Notes under the pieces: generated by a model
The model's database searches: none
Seen by the model: the letters and a program-made list of their open reading frames with translations, nothing else
What the model was told of the DNA's origin: nothing
Made by a program: the position numbers and the translations under genes
Source: Bryum argenteum
Taxonomy: Eukaryota; Streptophyta; Bryopsida; Bryales; Bryaceae
Direction of reading: 5' to 3'
NCBI GenBank assembly: GCA_037043015.1
Contig: CM073323.1
Span: 21,108,758 to 21,172,757 of the forward strand
DNA: 64,000 nt
In this document: positions 34,170 to 44,228 of the stretch, piece after piece
Numbering within the stretch: the stretch's first letter is position 1
Layout of the letters: the number at the start of each line of letters is the position of its first letter

Positions 34170-36130
34170 AGTCCGCAGGAAGTGGTCCAGTGGTGAGAAT
34201 TCCTCCTCGTAGTCTGTTCCGAAACGCTCACTGAAGTTATAGTCCACAGTGCACCCCTCCTCCATCCGCTGTCGTGATGACATCAGTTACATGTTGTAAA
34301 AAACTAATATAAGTTGATAACCTCATAATTTTCCATGTACCTGGTACGTGGTAAATATATGAGTGTATTATTAGATTAAAAATATATTTTGTGGTGAGAA
34401 CCACAGTATAGGCTTAGAAGAATGGATAATAAATTCTTCGTGACAGGCCTGTATCTTGGAGGCACTGCATCTTGTCACAGTCTGGAGGTAGGAGCGCCGG
34501 TTGGTGGCATTATTTCCTGCCGTTTGGTCTCGCTAACAGAGCCAAGTCGCGAGCCGATAATGTCGCTCAACGAGTTCAGCGGGATTCGAACCCGGACCGA
34601 CAGAATGCGGCATCGACTTATCAAGCCAACCAACCAAGTTCGCGGCTTGGCAATTATATTTGAAGCCGCGACAGATTTATTACGCCATCGGGATAACTTT
34701 AAGTCTTAAATGACTTGATGGAGTGAGTTTTTATTAGATGGAGTTATTTGATGTTGGTTTTAATAGAATGTTAGTGTTTATTATTACTCTCAGTCAAAAT
34801 CCAATCTTTGCATTGATAACTGGGAAGGTAGAATGTAAAAACAAGTGATAGAATAGTTGTATAAGAGTAATAGAAGTTGATAAGGGAGTAGATGAGGTTG
34901 ACGATGCAAGCCCAATGGTATAGGAGATGCCATATGGGCATGGCATGGGGCCTAGGTGGTCCCCTTCTTCTTCTTCCTCCCCTTAATGTAGTGTGCGGAT
35001 TTTGAGAGAGGTGTGGACATTGTGTTTTTGGAGTTTGGAGATGAGCTTTGAGTATGCTGTAGATGTTGTCATGAGCTTTGTAAAAACCTATCAAGCGTGG
35101 TGAGATGAGTTGTAGTGAAGGAGCAACATCTTTTTGAGTACAAAAAGGTCTGCTGCCATGTATTTTTGATTACCGTGACTTCGAGGAGTCACTAAGTTTT
35201 GTAAAAACCGTTTCTAAGTGTGATATTTGGAGGGTTTGTGCATCTTGAGGTTGTGTTTGTAAAAAGCTATCAAGTGTGTGATTTGAAGATAGTATGAGGC
35301 CGTGGTGCCGATTTGAAGTAGAGAGGGTTTCTTCCTCTCTTAACATGGGAGCGGTTTTGAGATGACCGTTTTTGATTTGACCTCATAACTTTTGTGTGAT
35401 CTTTCTGAGATTGAGATTCAGAGGGTTTGTAATATAACTTGTTAGCTTTCTATAGAGCTATCACGCACTAACTTTGGAGCTTTTGAGTGTAGTTGGCACT
35501 CTTTTTAGTGAAGAAAGGTCTGCTGCCTTGAAAATTTGATCGCCTAACTTCTCATCGTCCATAGAGTTTTGTGTGATAACCTTCAAAACTTGAGATTTGG
35601 TATGCTTGTAGTATGTTTTAGTGGCTTTCTATCAACATATTGCTTGCTTGATTCTAATTTCGTATGAAGGTGTAGTGATTAACCAAAGTAAGAGGAAAAC
35701 CACGGTTAGAGTTTACTTAAACTAACAAAGGGTATACCAAGGGTATGTCTAGGATAAGGGTCTTATAGAAGAGGGTATAAAAGGGGCAGGGTATCTAAGG
35801 GTAAGGACCTTAAGGGGTTAAGGGTAATTAGAAATAATTACCTTAATCATGTTTGTTTAATACTAATTTTAATTAATTAACTTTAACTTTGTTTAATTAA
35901 CTTAATTAAGGTTAGAGACTAATTAAGATTACAAATTTTAATTAATCGTATTTAGTTTAACTCATCCTTGTTTAATTACTTCTAATTAATTATGTTAACC
36001 TAATGTGAATTAGATTTTTACTTATGACTTCTAAACTAATCTTTTAACTTATATCTGGGAGTGATTATGTATTGTTTAAGATAACTCTTTTAACATAGTT
36101 TAATTATTTCTCCTATTTCTCCACTGACTT
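34170..36130. other. AT-rich block inside the element leader
   Basis: Base composition falls sharply compared with the GC-rich flanks (33.3-34.15 kb and 36.13-37.5 kb), suggesting a separate insertion or acquired DNA. It contains diverged ~370-bp repeats (GGTCTGCTGCC at about 35,147 and 35,518) and a TTAATTAA-rich tract near 35,870-35,990. No gene is seen and clear insertion ends were not found. Confidence 0.35.
34560..34650 (-). repeat. tRNA-derived (SINE-like) sequence
   Basis: On the minus strand, a TGGCTTGATAAGTCG A-box-like segment is followed about 30 bp later by GGTCCGGGTTCGAATCCCGC, an excellent B box with a T-arm-like stem. Spacing suits a Pol III internal promoter. There is no complete acceptor stem, so a SINE head or tRNA pseudogene is likelier than a working tRNA. 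Confidence 0.45.
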
Positions 36131-36138
36131 AGGTGCAG

Positions 36139-36617
36139 CTAGAAACCCAGAGTTTTCCTAAGGCTAATTCTCTCTACCCGACACCGTTGTAGCTCTGTCT
36201 TGAACATGCGTAATTCTGCTAGTGTAGTGCTCCCCTCAATCATTGATTGCGCAATACCGCAGTAGTAGTTCCTGTACCAGTATTTAGTTAACTTGTTGGT
36301 TGCTTCTCGGACTTGTGCGCGTAGAAGAGCCCTCCTGAATGCTACTTTGAGTTCCGTGATTGTCAGTCGCCGGCTCGGCATCGTCCCTGCCACTCACTGA
36401 TGTATTGTACCGTTGTATCCAAGAAAACGGTAACGGGAGAGTTATAAAGTTCCCGGATCCAATCTGTTGAAGGATTGGTGGCGCCCGCCTCCCTCTCACT
36501 GCGGTGTCGCTGCACTTCCTCCAGGATCATGCTTGCATCAGCAGAGTCTCGGCAATCCCGCACCACTGCCCGCGCAAGGTTAAGATCCTCAAAGTCATCT
36601 TGACAATCTGCCTTCAA
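36139..36617 (-). other. Unrecognised minus-strand reading frames in the leader
   Basis: Two overlapping frames with protein-like composition (one with M-P-S-R-R-L-T-I-T-E-L-K, the other with D-C-R-D-S-A-D-A-S-M) lie between the 5' LTR and gag, on the element strand. No domain is recognised. They may be remnants of an additional ORF or of captured host sequence. Confidence 0.3.
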
Positions 36618-36785
36618 CCTCGGCGATGGTGGCTCTGATGAGTGCCGCCCGGAGATTTAACCGTCGGTGGTAGGTGCTGAGGCGCCGCCCCGGCATGCAA
36701 CCTCGGGGAAATGCGGTGGAGATCGCATGTCAACCCATGAACGAGGAGACACCCCGGCTGCTACCAACCTTCAGTTCGATCGGCC

Positions 36786-37035
36786 TTGAAAACCACCGGA
36801 CTGAGGCTCCGATGCTGCTGACGACCTGGAGCGAATCTTCAGGGCCAGGCGGAGAACCATTCCGCGATATCCATCAACTGACCACGCAGATCATTCAGCT
36901 TCTGAGAACCACCGGACTGAGGCTCCGATGCTGCCCTCAAGAAATCAGGATGTCGATGTCAGATCATTCAGCTTCCGAAAACCACCAGACTGAGGCTCCG
37001 ATACTGCCCTCAAGCTATCAGGATCTCGATGTCAT
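36786..37035 (+). repeat. Three direct repeats of ACCACCGGACTGAGGCTCCG
   Basis: The motif and its GATGCTGC continuation recur at about 36,790, 36,910 and 36,980, with a shared GATCATTCAGCTTC between copies. It lies in the GC-rich leader of the LTR element. Confidence 0.6.
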
Positions 37036-37538
37036 GAGGTTTGCAATCACCGGCCACAATTCACGTCGTGCGCCATCGGTGAAGTCATGGTCCTCGTACC
37101 CGCCCGTCTCCGCATTCACCTTCTGTGGCACTTTACCGCACGCTTCCAGAGTTCAGCGTCCTGTGTCGATGTTGTGACTGTCATGAATGTGTCGATGTTG
37201 CAGTGGTCTGGCTTCTCATCTGTGTGATGCTCCCATCTGTGATTTGGGGTGCAAGAGCAGTTGCTGTATCATCGTACAATGGCTGGCGTCAGTTTCATGA
37301 GGCTGTTGCAGCTGTGTCTAGCATCTCAATGTTGCACTGGCATCCTCCCACCGTGTTACACTCTCCACCGCCTACCGCAGGTTCGAAATACCGCGGCCCA
37401 GCAATCTTGCTTGCACTGCAGAACCTCACAGATTCAAATCCTCAGGGTCCATCAAGCTACCGATCTCCTTAAGTCATTCCGAGCCCCATAACCTGCAGAA
37501 TCTACTCATTGAAAAAGACTTCAAGGACTGCAAATTAT

Positions 37539-37725
37539 GTAAGGAGACAAGGATAAGTCTGTAGTCAATGAATAGTACGAGAAACGAGTAAGAATATAGA
37601 ATGTGCAGTGGGGGACAAGGCCCCCCCATTGGCCATATATAGGCAGTTGGTGGTAGTTAATTACCTGCCAAACCCAACTGTCCGCCGCCGGGGCTATGGG
37701 TCCTTAGGTCCTTGTACTCGTAACA
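37539..37725 (-). repeat. 5' LTR of the 28-38 kb element
   Basis: Same sequence as 28,129-28,314 with about seven differences, ending CGTAACA and followed by the CAAAG duplication (37,726-37,730). Confidence 0.85.
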
Positions 37726-38320
37726 CAAAGGGCACCACTTGAATTTTTGGATTAAATTTGGCTCTTTCATGTTGATTTACAATTTTAGACTTTCACATAT
37801 TTGATTTTGAGTATCTATGATTTTTTGATTGGTTATTCATTCAGTAATTTGGTTGTGGAGTGAATTTGGGATTCATTTGCGATGAGTAAATCCTAACTTG
37901 CCGTGAGTAAATCCCATACGTCAAAGAGTATGATTACAAGTGATTACCTTAATGAAGTGCTGAAGCAAAGCGTCGATTTCACTTCTGAGCCACTTGAGCT
38001 TTCAGGTGAGCTTTAAAGACGCATGGTGACTACAAATTATGAAGGACTCGGTTGGTGGTCGAAGTCATCTTCTTTCTCTATTACAAAGCTGTGTACCCAA
38101 ACACAAATTTTATATTGTGGCCAAACAACCGTTTGCCTCCACTCTCTGCTTCAGCTTTTATACGGTTTCATTTGTCTTGCTTGAGTACGCTTCCTTTACT
38201 TCTTCTTGCTTATAGCTCCCTGCATTTGTCTTGCACTTCCGTAGCCTTTTACAAGTACTTTTGCCGTTGTGAGTTTTTCACCATTGTTTATCTACCACGT
38301 TCTTAGGAGTTCGCGACACC

Positions 38321-38890
38321 ATGGTGAATCAGAAGGGCGAGGACAAGAAGTTGAGAAAGCGCAAGTCCCAGCTTGCCAGCCCTTGGTCCCGGAAGTGTTC
38401 CAAGCCTGCCATATTGGAGCATTCGGAAAATTCTAGCAGTGGCGACCAGCCCAATGCTCACGGTGAAACTGCTGTTGCGTATCAACTGGGCCCTTCCGAG
38501 TTCGATGCACCATTCAATGTGTCAGTGATTCCGCAGGCGCTACGGAATTGAATGCTTTCATTGGCACCAATGCTTTCAGGGCAAGATGCAATTTACGAAG
38601 ACGTTTTTTTCACGATCAGGTGGAGCTTTGCAATACTGGCCTACTGGTGGACGAGGTTTCTAAGTTCTATCCTGAAATTCTGGAGTCGGAAATCAAGAAG
38701 GTATGGAAAATGGGGGCCCACCCAAACCGGTTTGAGATAGCACTCTGTAGCGACACACAACTGGCCCATGTTTTCTCGCGGCACAACTTCCAAGTATACG
38801 ACCACCGCCCCGACAATTCCTACTTTGCAATGCGTTTCCTGAAGGCTGCATACGCTACTTTCGTCTACCAAAAGGATGTGAATTGGGTTG
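38321..38890 (+). pseudogene. 5' part of a host gene split by a retrotransposon
   Basis: ATG at 38,321 in good context (ACACCATGG) starts a basic, Ser-rich N-terminus (M-V-N-Q-K-G-E-D-K-K-L-R-K-R-K). A frame change near 38,520 separates it from a well-composed stretch (A-T-E-L-N-A-F-I-G-T-N ... D-N-S-Y-F-A-M-R-F-L-K-A-A). Coding is interrupted after V-A-K by an LTR element at 38,896. The other side (53,601 onward) continues in the same frame when one copy of the CAAAG duplication is counted. Roughly 390 residues in total across both parts. I do not recognise the family. The region 37,731-38,320 upstream shows no other gene. Confidence 0.55.
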
Positions 38891-38895
38891 CAAAG

Positions 38896-39508
38896 TGTTG
38901 CGGACAGCAACTCCAAGGCAAGATCAAAGACAAGATTGAGGGGAGACTCCAAAAGGAGACCAAGATAAACTAGAAGTGAGGGGATTCCTCATACAAGACT
39001 CAGAACGACACTCAAAGTAAGAGAATAGAGAGTAGTATTGATAACTGGAAGAGTAGGTACAACTGGTGTTGAAGAGAGTGAAGAACAACGACCTTCAACT
39101 CTCTATATATACTAGGCTAGAAGAAACTTCCGGAGTAAGGTCCTAGAAGCTCCTATGGAACCTTCCGGAGACTCGTGGGAGCTTCCGGAATCTAGGAAGG
39201 TCAAGCGGAACCTTCCGGAAGTTTATGAAACCTTCCGGAAACAATTGGATCCTTATGGAACCTTCCGGAAGCTTAGAGAACCTTCCGGAAACTACTATAA
39301 CTATCTGGAAGCTTGTGGAAGCTTCCGGAAACTACTAGAGCTATACGGAAGCTTGAGGAAGCTTTCGGAAACTAGTGGAAGGTTCTAGAACCTTCCAGAA
39401 AACTTGAACTTGCAAAATATACGGAATCTAGGAAATCTTTCAGAAATAGGGCTGATCACGGTAAACTCATGGGGTGTGGATAATACCCAGTATGGTATGT
39501 CAGTGACA
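38896..39508 (-). repeat. 3' LTR with heat-shock-element array
   Basis: Matches 52,983-53,595 almost base for base. On the element strand it follows the polypurine tract CCTTGAAGGGGGGGTGA (39,509-39,525). Confidence 0.85.
39104..39413 (-). promoter_or_regulatory. Heat-shock-element cluster and TATA box in the 3' LTR
   Basis: Same arrangement as in the 5' LTR, with the five-unit site at 39,378-39,400 and the TATA box at 39,104-39,112. From this LTR the promoter would fire leftward, out of the element into the flank at 38.9 kb, antisense to the interrupted host gene. Confidence 0.7.
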
Positions 39509-39600
39509 TCACCCCCCCTTCAAGGAACGAGTTCCACGAGTTCCCACACGAACCAATAATAAAACATAAAACGAGAATGTTCACGTGGGTTTCACGTGGA

Positions 39601-39945
39601 CTAGACAAAAGGAGTAAATATACGGGATATGAATACCGTGAAAATCGAATGTCGGCGCTGGCGGCGGAAAGTCGTGAGTTGTTTACGGATACGTGGTAGA
39701 ATGCAAAGCAACGGACCGGTATAAAACCATGTGGTTGGCGACTTGAGACATCGGCGAGGTGGCGCTCGCGGCCTTACCAAATTTTCGGCCAACGTGAGTT
39801 CGAAGGCCTGCCCCTGTAAAACTGAGCTAGACAAGCGCGTCGTCGCCTCGTCGATACCCCCATCGTTTTGGTTCAAAGTCTCTGCATCTGCACCTGCACC
39901 AAGAAGAAACTTACAGACTTGGTGCCGGTGGCGATTCAGATGCAT
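39601..39945 (-). other. Extra segment with a single ankyrin-like motif
   Basis: Between the integrase end and the 3' LTR lies a minus-strand frame containing V-C-K-F-L-L-G-A-G-A-D-A-E-T-L-N, close to one ankyrin-repeat helix pair (x-x-L-L-x-x-G-A-D-x-x). Only one unit is visible, so this could be a captured host exon fragment or coincidence. Confidence 0.25.
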
Positions 39946-40088
39946 TGAACCTAAACGCTTTTAGGTTTTCGAGGGTATCGGCGATGAAACTCTTGAATTA
40001 ACTCAGGAGAGTTCTTGAGGTTTGAGGCAGGCTCTCAGGTTCTTTCGCTGACGTCGTAGCCCTGCGAATGCACAAGATATTCGAGTTG

Positions 40089-41166
40089 TCAACGGTGGAT
40101 GCGAGAGTCTAGAACCTCCGAGACTTCAAATTCTTCATCGCCTTTCATCTCGATCGGTGGAGGAGGTTTTTGAATCCTGCCCGGTAACGTAGATTCCTTG
40201 TACATTTCAAGGAGAGATACATGGAAAACTGGATGAATCTTCATAGAGGCCGGTAACTCCAACCGGTAAGCCACCTTGTTGATTTGTTTGACCACTGTGA
40301 ATGGTCCAAGGCGACGGTAGTCGAGTTTGTCAGATGGCCGGCGAGTCCTCAAATTTCGACGCAGTAGCCATACCTTGTCACCAATAGAAATGGCTGGATG
40401 TTCCTTACGAGACCTGTCAGCGTTTGTCTTCTGGTGCTCTTGGGCTTTGAGGAGGCTCTGCTTCATCTGCTTCTGGATATCAGACAATCGAGTAGCAAGA
40501 TTTGTGGCAGCTGGATTCTCAGAAATGTTTAGATTGAATTGATCAATTCTGGGATGATGACCGTAGTTTGCAAAAGAAAGGGTTGAGTAGACCCTGCAAC
40601 GTGTTGTTGTAGGCAAACTCGGCAAGCGGCAACAACTCCACCCAATTGTCTTCTTTGGTAGTTGATGGTGCACCGCAAATCTTCGCTTCCAACACTTGAT
40701 TGACGCGCTCGGTTTGTCCGTCAGTCTGAGGATGGTATGCTGAAGATAGCTTGATCTCCACGCCCAGAATCTTGAACAAAGACTGCCAGAACTTCGATGT
40801 GAATTGCGTTCCACGATCGGAAATGATGTCGTTGGGGAGGCCGTGGAGTCTGTAGACATTGTCTACAAAGAGTCTTGTTGTTTCTTCTCCGGTAACTGTC
40901 TTGTGGCACGGAATGAAGTGAGCCATCTTGGTCAGCCGGTCCACAACAACGAAGATGGAATCAAAGGTATTGGACATTGGAAGGTCCACAATAAAGTCCA
41001 TGGATATGGATGTCCATGGGGTTTCTGGAATCGGCAACGGCTGAAGCAACCCGTACGGCCGATGACGAGGGATCTTGGATCTAGAACAGATGTCACACGT
41101 TGTGACATAGTCCTTCACGGTTTTCCACATTTGAGGCCACCAAAAGTCTCTGGATAACAGTTCCAT
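40089..41166 (-). pseudogene. Ty3 integrase with C-terminal tail (fossil)
   Basis: C-D-I-C-S-R-S-K (zinc head), S-M-D-F-I-V-D-L-P and I-S-D-R-G-T-Q-F (catalytic core), [10 protein letters not shown], then a C-terminal G-P-F-T-V and F-E-V-S-E-V-L chromo-like segment. It belongs to the minus-strand element at 38.9-53.6 kb and is broken. Confidence 0.75.
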
Positions 41167-41187
41167 GGTCTTGTTGTAACCAAAGTG

Positions 41188-42329
41188 TCATGCCGATGGA
41201 AAGTCGTGTCGAGACTGGAGCACTCGGAGTCGGCATGGGCCTTCAGGGACATAGAGTAGTCCTTGATAATATAGTAGCCCATCTCGAAACTGGAATCTTG
41301 GATCTGCATCATCTTGGGGAGTTTCACGCGACGTGGAAGCCCGTGAACTGGAAGCTGGTTGATTCGGGGATTCCGAATCTATAACCTCTGAATCTGAGAC
41401 TTGAGAGTCCCGACATGGAGATTCTTCAACATTGGAGACGCTAGGATTACTCTTGACTTTCAAGGCCAAAGGATCAGATTGTAAACTTACTCGGATATCT
41501 TCGAGAAAAGATGCATCCACTGAAATTGTGGTGCGCACGGTCTTGAGCTGAAGTTGCTCAGGCTTGATGAGGGTAGTCCTCTGTTGGTCGTATCTTTGAT
41601 CGCTTTCTTTAGGCGCAAGGTATGTTCGCCTAGAAAGTGCATCGGAACGAATTTGTTGAGAGCCGGGCGATGCGTGATTACAAAGTTGAATCGTGACAAC
41701 GATATACTCCAACGGGCTTGTCGACGATTCATTCAAGACTCTTGGCGTATACGAAATACTCAAGGTTCTTGTGATCGGTATGAATCGTGACGGAATCTTG
41801 AGCACCTTCAAGGAAGTGACGCCATTCTTGGAAAGAGTCGACGATAGCTAAAAGCTCTTTGTCGTGAATCTTGTAATTGATCTCAGCAGCAGTAAATTTT
41901 CGCGAGTGGAACGCGACAGGATGGAGGCGTCGGTCGTCGTCGGATTGTGAAAGGACCGCTCCAAGGGCAAAATCAGAAGCATCCGTTTCTAGGAAGAACG
42001 GCTTCTGGAAATCAGGATGCGTGAGTATAGGCGCTGTCGTAAACGCCTTCTTCAAAACCTCGAAAGCTTCGTCGGCTTCTGTAGTCCACTCGAGCTTGTC
42101 CTTGCAAGTCAATTGGGTCAACGGAGCAGCAATCTTAGAGTAATTTCGAATAAAGATTCGATAGAAGTTGGCAAAACCAAGGAAACATTGTACGTCTCGA
42201 ACGGTATTTGGTTTCCGCCAAGCAACGACTATTTCAATCTTCTTTGGGTCCATGGATAGACCCTCTCCTGAAATGATGTAGCCTAGGAATTCGACTTGAG
42301 GTTGGTGAAAGACGCATTTTTCCAACTTG
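41188..42329 (-). pseudogene. Ty3 RT/RNase H, downstream part (fossil)
   Basis: Thumb-to-RNase H landmarks: F-L-G-Y-I-I-S-G, F-L-G-F-A-N-F-Y-R, E-T-D-A-S-D-F-A-L-G-A-V-L-S and I-H-T-D-H-K-N-L-E. The upstream part of the same reverse transcriptase lies at 50,437-50,931 across the nested element. Confidence 0.75.
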
Positions 42330-42334
42330 GCGTA

Positions 42335-43648
42335 TGTCACATCCCTTTCAAAAGGATGCCCGAACACCGTGGTGAGCCAAGAGGACCCCGGGAGTGACGT
42401 CCCGGGCTTGGCAAGAGACAAGGTGAAGTGACTAAGGGGAGTCCCGAGCAAACAGCACGCAATGGCGTCGTGCTCGGGACGAACTTGGTGGTGTGCTTTA
42501 CATGGTTGGAAACCTTGTTCAAGCACGCACCCATAGGTCCAAAGAACGCGCGATTTGGAGTTGTGAGTCATGAGATATGGCTCTCCAAAGTTGGAGCGCG
42601 TTCCGGGACACTCCGGGACTCGGGAGTGTTACCTTTCGGGACTCGAAATGTCGTCCTTCTTGGATGGCGGCATGTTGCATGTCTTTGGAAAGCTCTGGAC
42701 AAGAGCTTTCCAAAATGCTAAGGCTCGTGAGGAGCAAAGCAATGCTTTGGGAGATATGGCTCTCCAAAGCATCGGGACTTCGGGACTCCGGGACTGCTGC
42801 CTCCCGGGACTCCCGAATGTTCAAGGGAGCATAGCTTCCACATAGAAGCTCCGATTGGGACAAGTGAGGAGTCTATCGACATCTACTCAAAGAGTAGATG
42901 TCGAAAATGGGCTCACACGTCCCATTTGGATAACTGAGCTACAAGTTAGCCCGAGAAGAAGATACGACCCGTTTTTGAGGCTAAGGCAAAAACGGGTGGT
43001 CTTCCAAAATAAAAGTGTGCCACGGAAGGCCCCTCAACACAAGAGGGGGCCTACCGAAGACTCAGAGAGTACTATGAGGAGGAGTGGTCTCCTCCTCACT
43101 TCCACATGGTGCCGAGGAGAGCCGGGGTGGCTCTAAGGGGGTGAGGCTTGGGATGGAGCCTCACTCCCGCACCTTGGGCACTATGGGATGCTTGTGGTGT
43201 GCATCCCGAAACATTGGGTTGGAAAAGTGTCCCGCTCCAAACTAGTCCCCGAAAAGAAAAGTAGTGCCGTTTCCGGTAATGTCCCGAATGGAGAGTGTAG
43301 ACATGAATGGAAGGGGACTAGTGGGGAGTTGGACAATATGCAAGGGCGGTTAGCTCGGGGGTGAGTAGTGCCACCCTTGGGAGCTTGGACATGTGTGGAA
43401 GGCCGCCCGTGCCACCAAGTGGCATGCCCATGTGTTTTGTGAGTTCGGTTTACGGGTTCGGGTAATGAGTTGGGGAGTCAAGGTGGGTTGGACACCTTGA
43501 CTAGAAAGAGTGCTAACATTGTGTGTGCTTGGCATGTGCAGTGTTAGCTAAGTTGTGGCCGGTTGCTACCAACAAAGTAAGTCGTGATTCCGCTACCAAG
43601 TAACGCTTACTTGAAGAAAAAGAGTTGGGAGTAATTGGGGCCGTGACA
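42335..43648 (+). repeat. 5' LTR of the nested chromovirus
   Basis: Starts TGTCACATCCCTTTC and ends GGGGCCGTGACA. About the first 710 bp are identical to the 3' LTR; all differences I see lie in the remaining ~600 bp. Confidence 0.9.
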
Positions 43649-43650
43649 CT

Positions 43651-43662
43651 TGGTATCAGAGC
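43651..43662 (+). other. Primer binding site, initiator tRNA-Met type
   Basis: TGGTATCAGAGC immediately follows the LTR and complements the 3' end of plant initiator tRNA-Met, where minus-strand cDNA synthesis starts in many plant LTR retrotransposons. Confidence 0.8.
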
Positions 43663-43694
43663 AGGCTACGTTACGGGATCCAATCAAGAGTAGG

Positions 43695-44198
43695 ATGGCA
43701 CGAGGGGCCGGAAGCTCGCGACGTGGCCCGAACACACGTAGTCAAGCCCTTGAGGCCGGGGATGCCCCTAATGAGGAGTTTTCTCAAGATGTCTCGGAAG
43801 AGCGGGAGGAAATTCAAGAAGAGCAAGGGGACCCAAGGGAAGTTGCTAGTGGTGAGGAGGACACTCACCATGATGAGGAAGAAGTTCCTTCAAGTCCCGT
43901 TCCCGGGAAACGAGGCTACAAGCGGAAGGCACGAGATGAAATGTTTAATGAGCTTGTCAAAACTCTTCAAGTCATGCAAAAAGAGATCAAGGAGCTCAAG
44001 GGAAGGGCATCAAGCCCTTCTTCCCGCAAGTTGTGCAAGACTAACTTGCCCTCTTCCTTCACGGGATTGGGCAAGGCAAACAAGGTCAAGGACTTCATTG
44101 TGGAACTTGAGCTCTACTTTGAGGCCCAAAGAGCTCGTGAAGAGGACAAGATCACCATTGCCGTGACCTTCTTGAAAGAGCATGCTCTTTTGTGGTAG
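43695..44198 (+). CDS. Gag N-terminal region of the nested chromovirus (fossil)
   Basis: Opens M-A-R-G-A-G-S-S-R-R, has a long acidic Glu-rich stretch, a heptad-like segment (L-V-K-T-L-Q-V-M-Q-K-E-I-K-E-L) and the start of a capsid-like domain (A-N-K-V-K-D-F-I-V-E-L-E-L-Y-F). It would form the particle shell. The element as a whole is broken. Confidence 0.65.
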   Translation: MARGAGSSRRGPNTRSQALEAGDAPNEEFSQDVSEEREEIQEEQGDPREVASGEEDTHHDEEEVPSSPVPGKRGYKRKARDEMFNELVKTLQVMQKEIKELKGRASSPSSRKLCKTNLPSSFTGLGKANKVKDFIVELELYFEAQRAREEDKITIAVTFLKEHALLW

Positions 44199-44228
44199 AC
44201 TCGTTTCCGGGATGAAAATGCGGGAGTA

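Larger units (their letters stand above)
28129..37725 (-). mobile_element. Ty3-type LTR retrotransposon with short LTRs
   Basis: Two LTRs of 186-187 bp (28,129-28,314 and 37,539-37,725), TG...CA ended, flanked by the 5-bp duplication CAAAG. The LTRs differ at about seven positions, so insertion is not very recent. Parts in minus-strand order from the right: a long leader with odd content (about 33.1-37.5 kb), gag with a CCHC knuckle, protease, reverse transcriptase/RNase H, integrase with a chromodomain-like tail, a G-rich polypurine tract and the 3' LTR. It is broken, with several interruptions. The order (integrase last) and the RT/integrase sequence class place it in Ty3/Gypsy. Confidence 0.85.

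Noticed and set aside
34560-34650. Functional tRNA gene
   Set aside because: The B box is good but no acceptor stem or anticodon arm closes properly; a SINE or tRNA remnant fits better.
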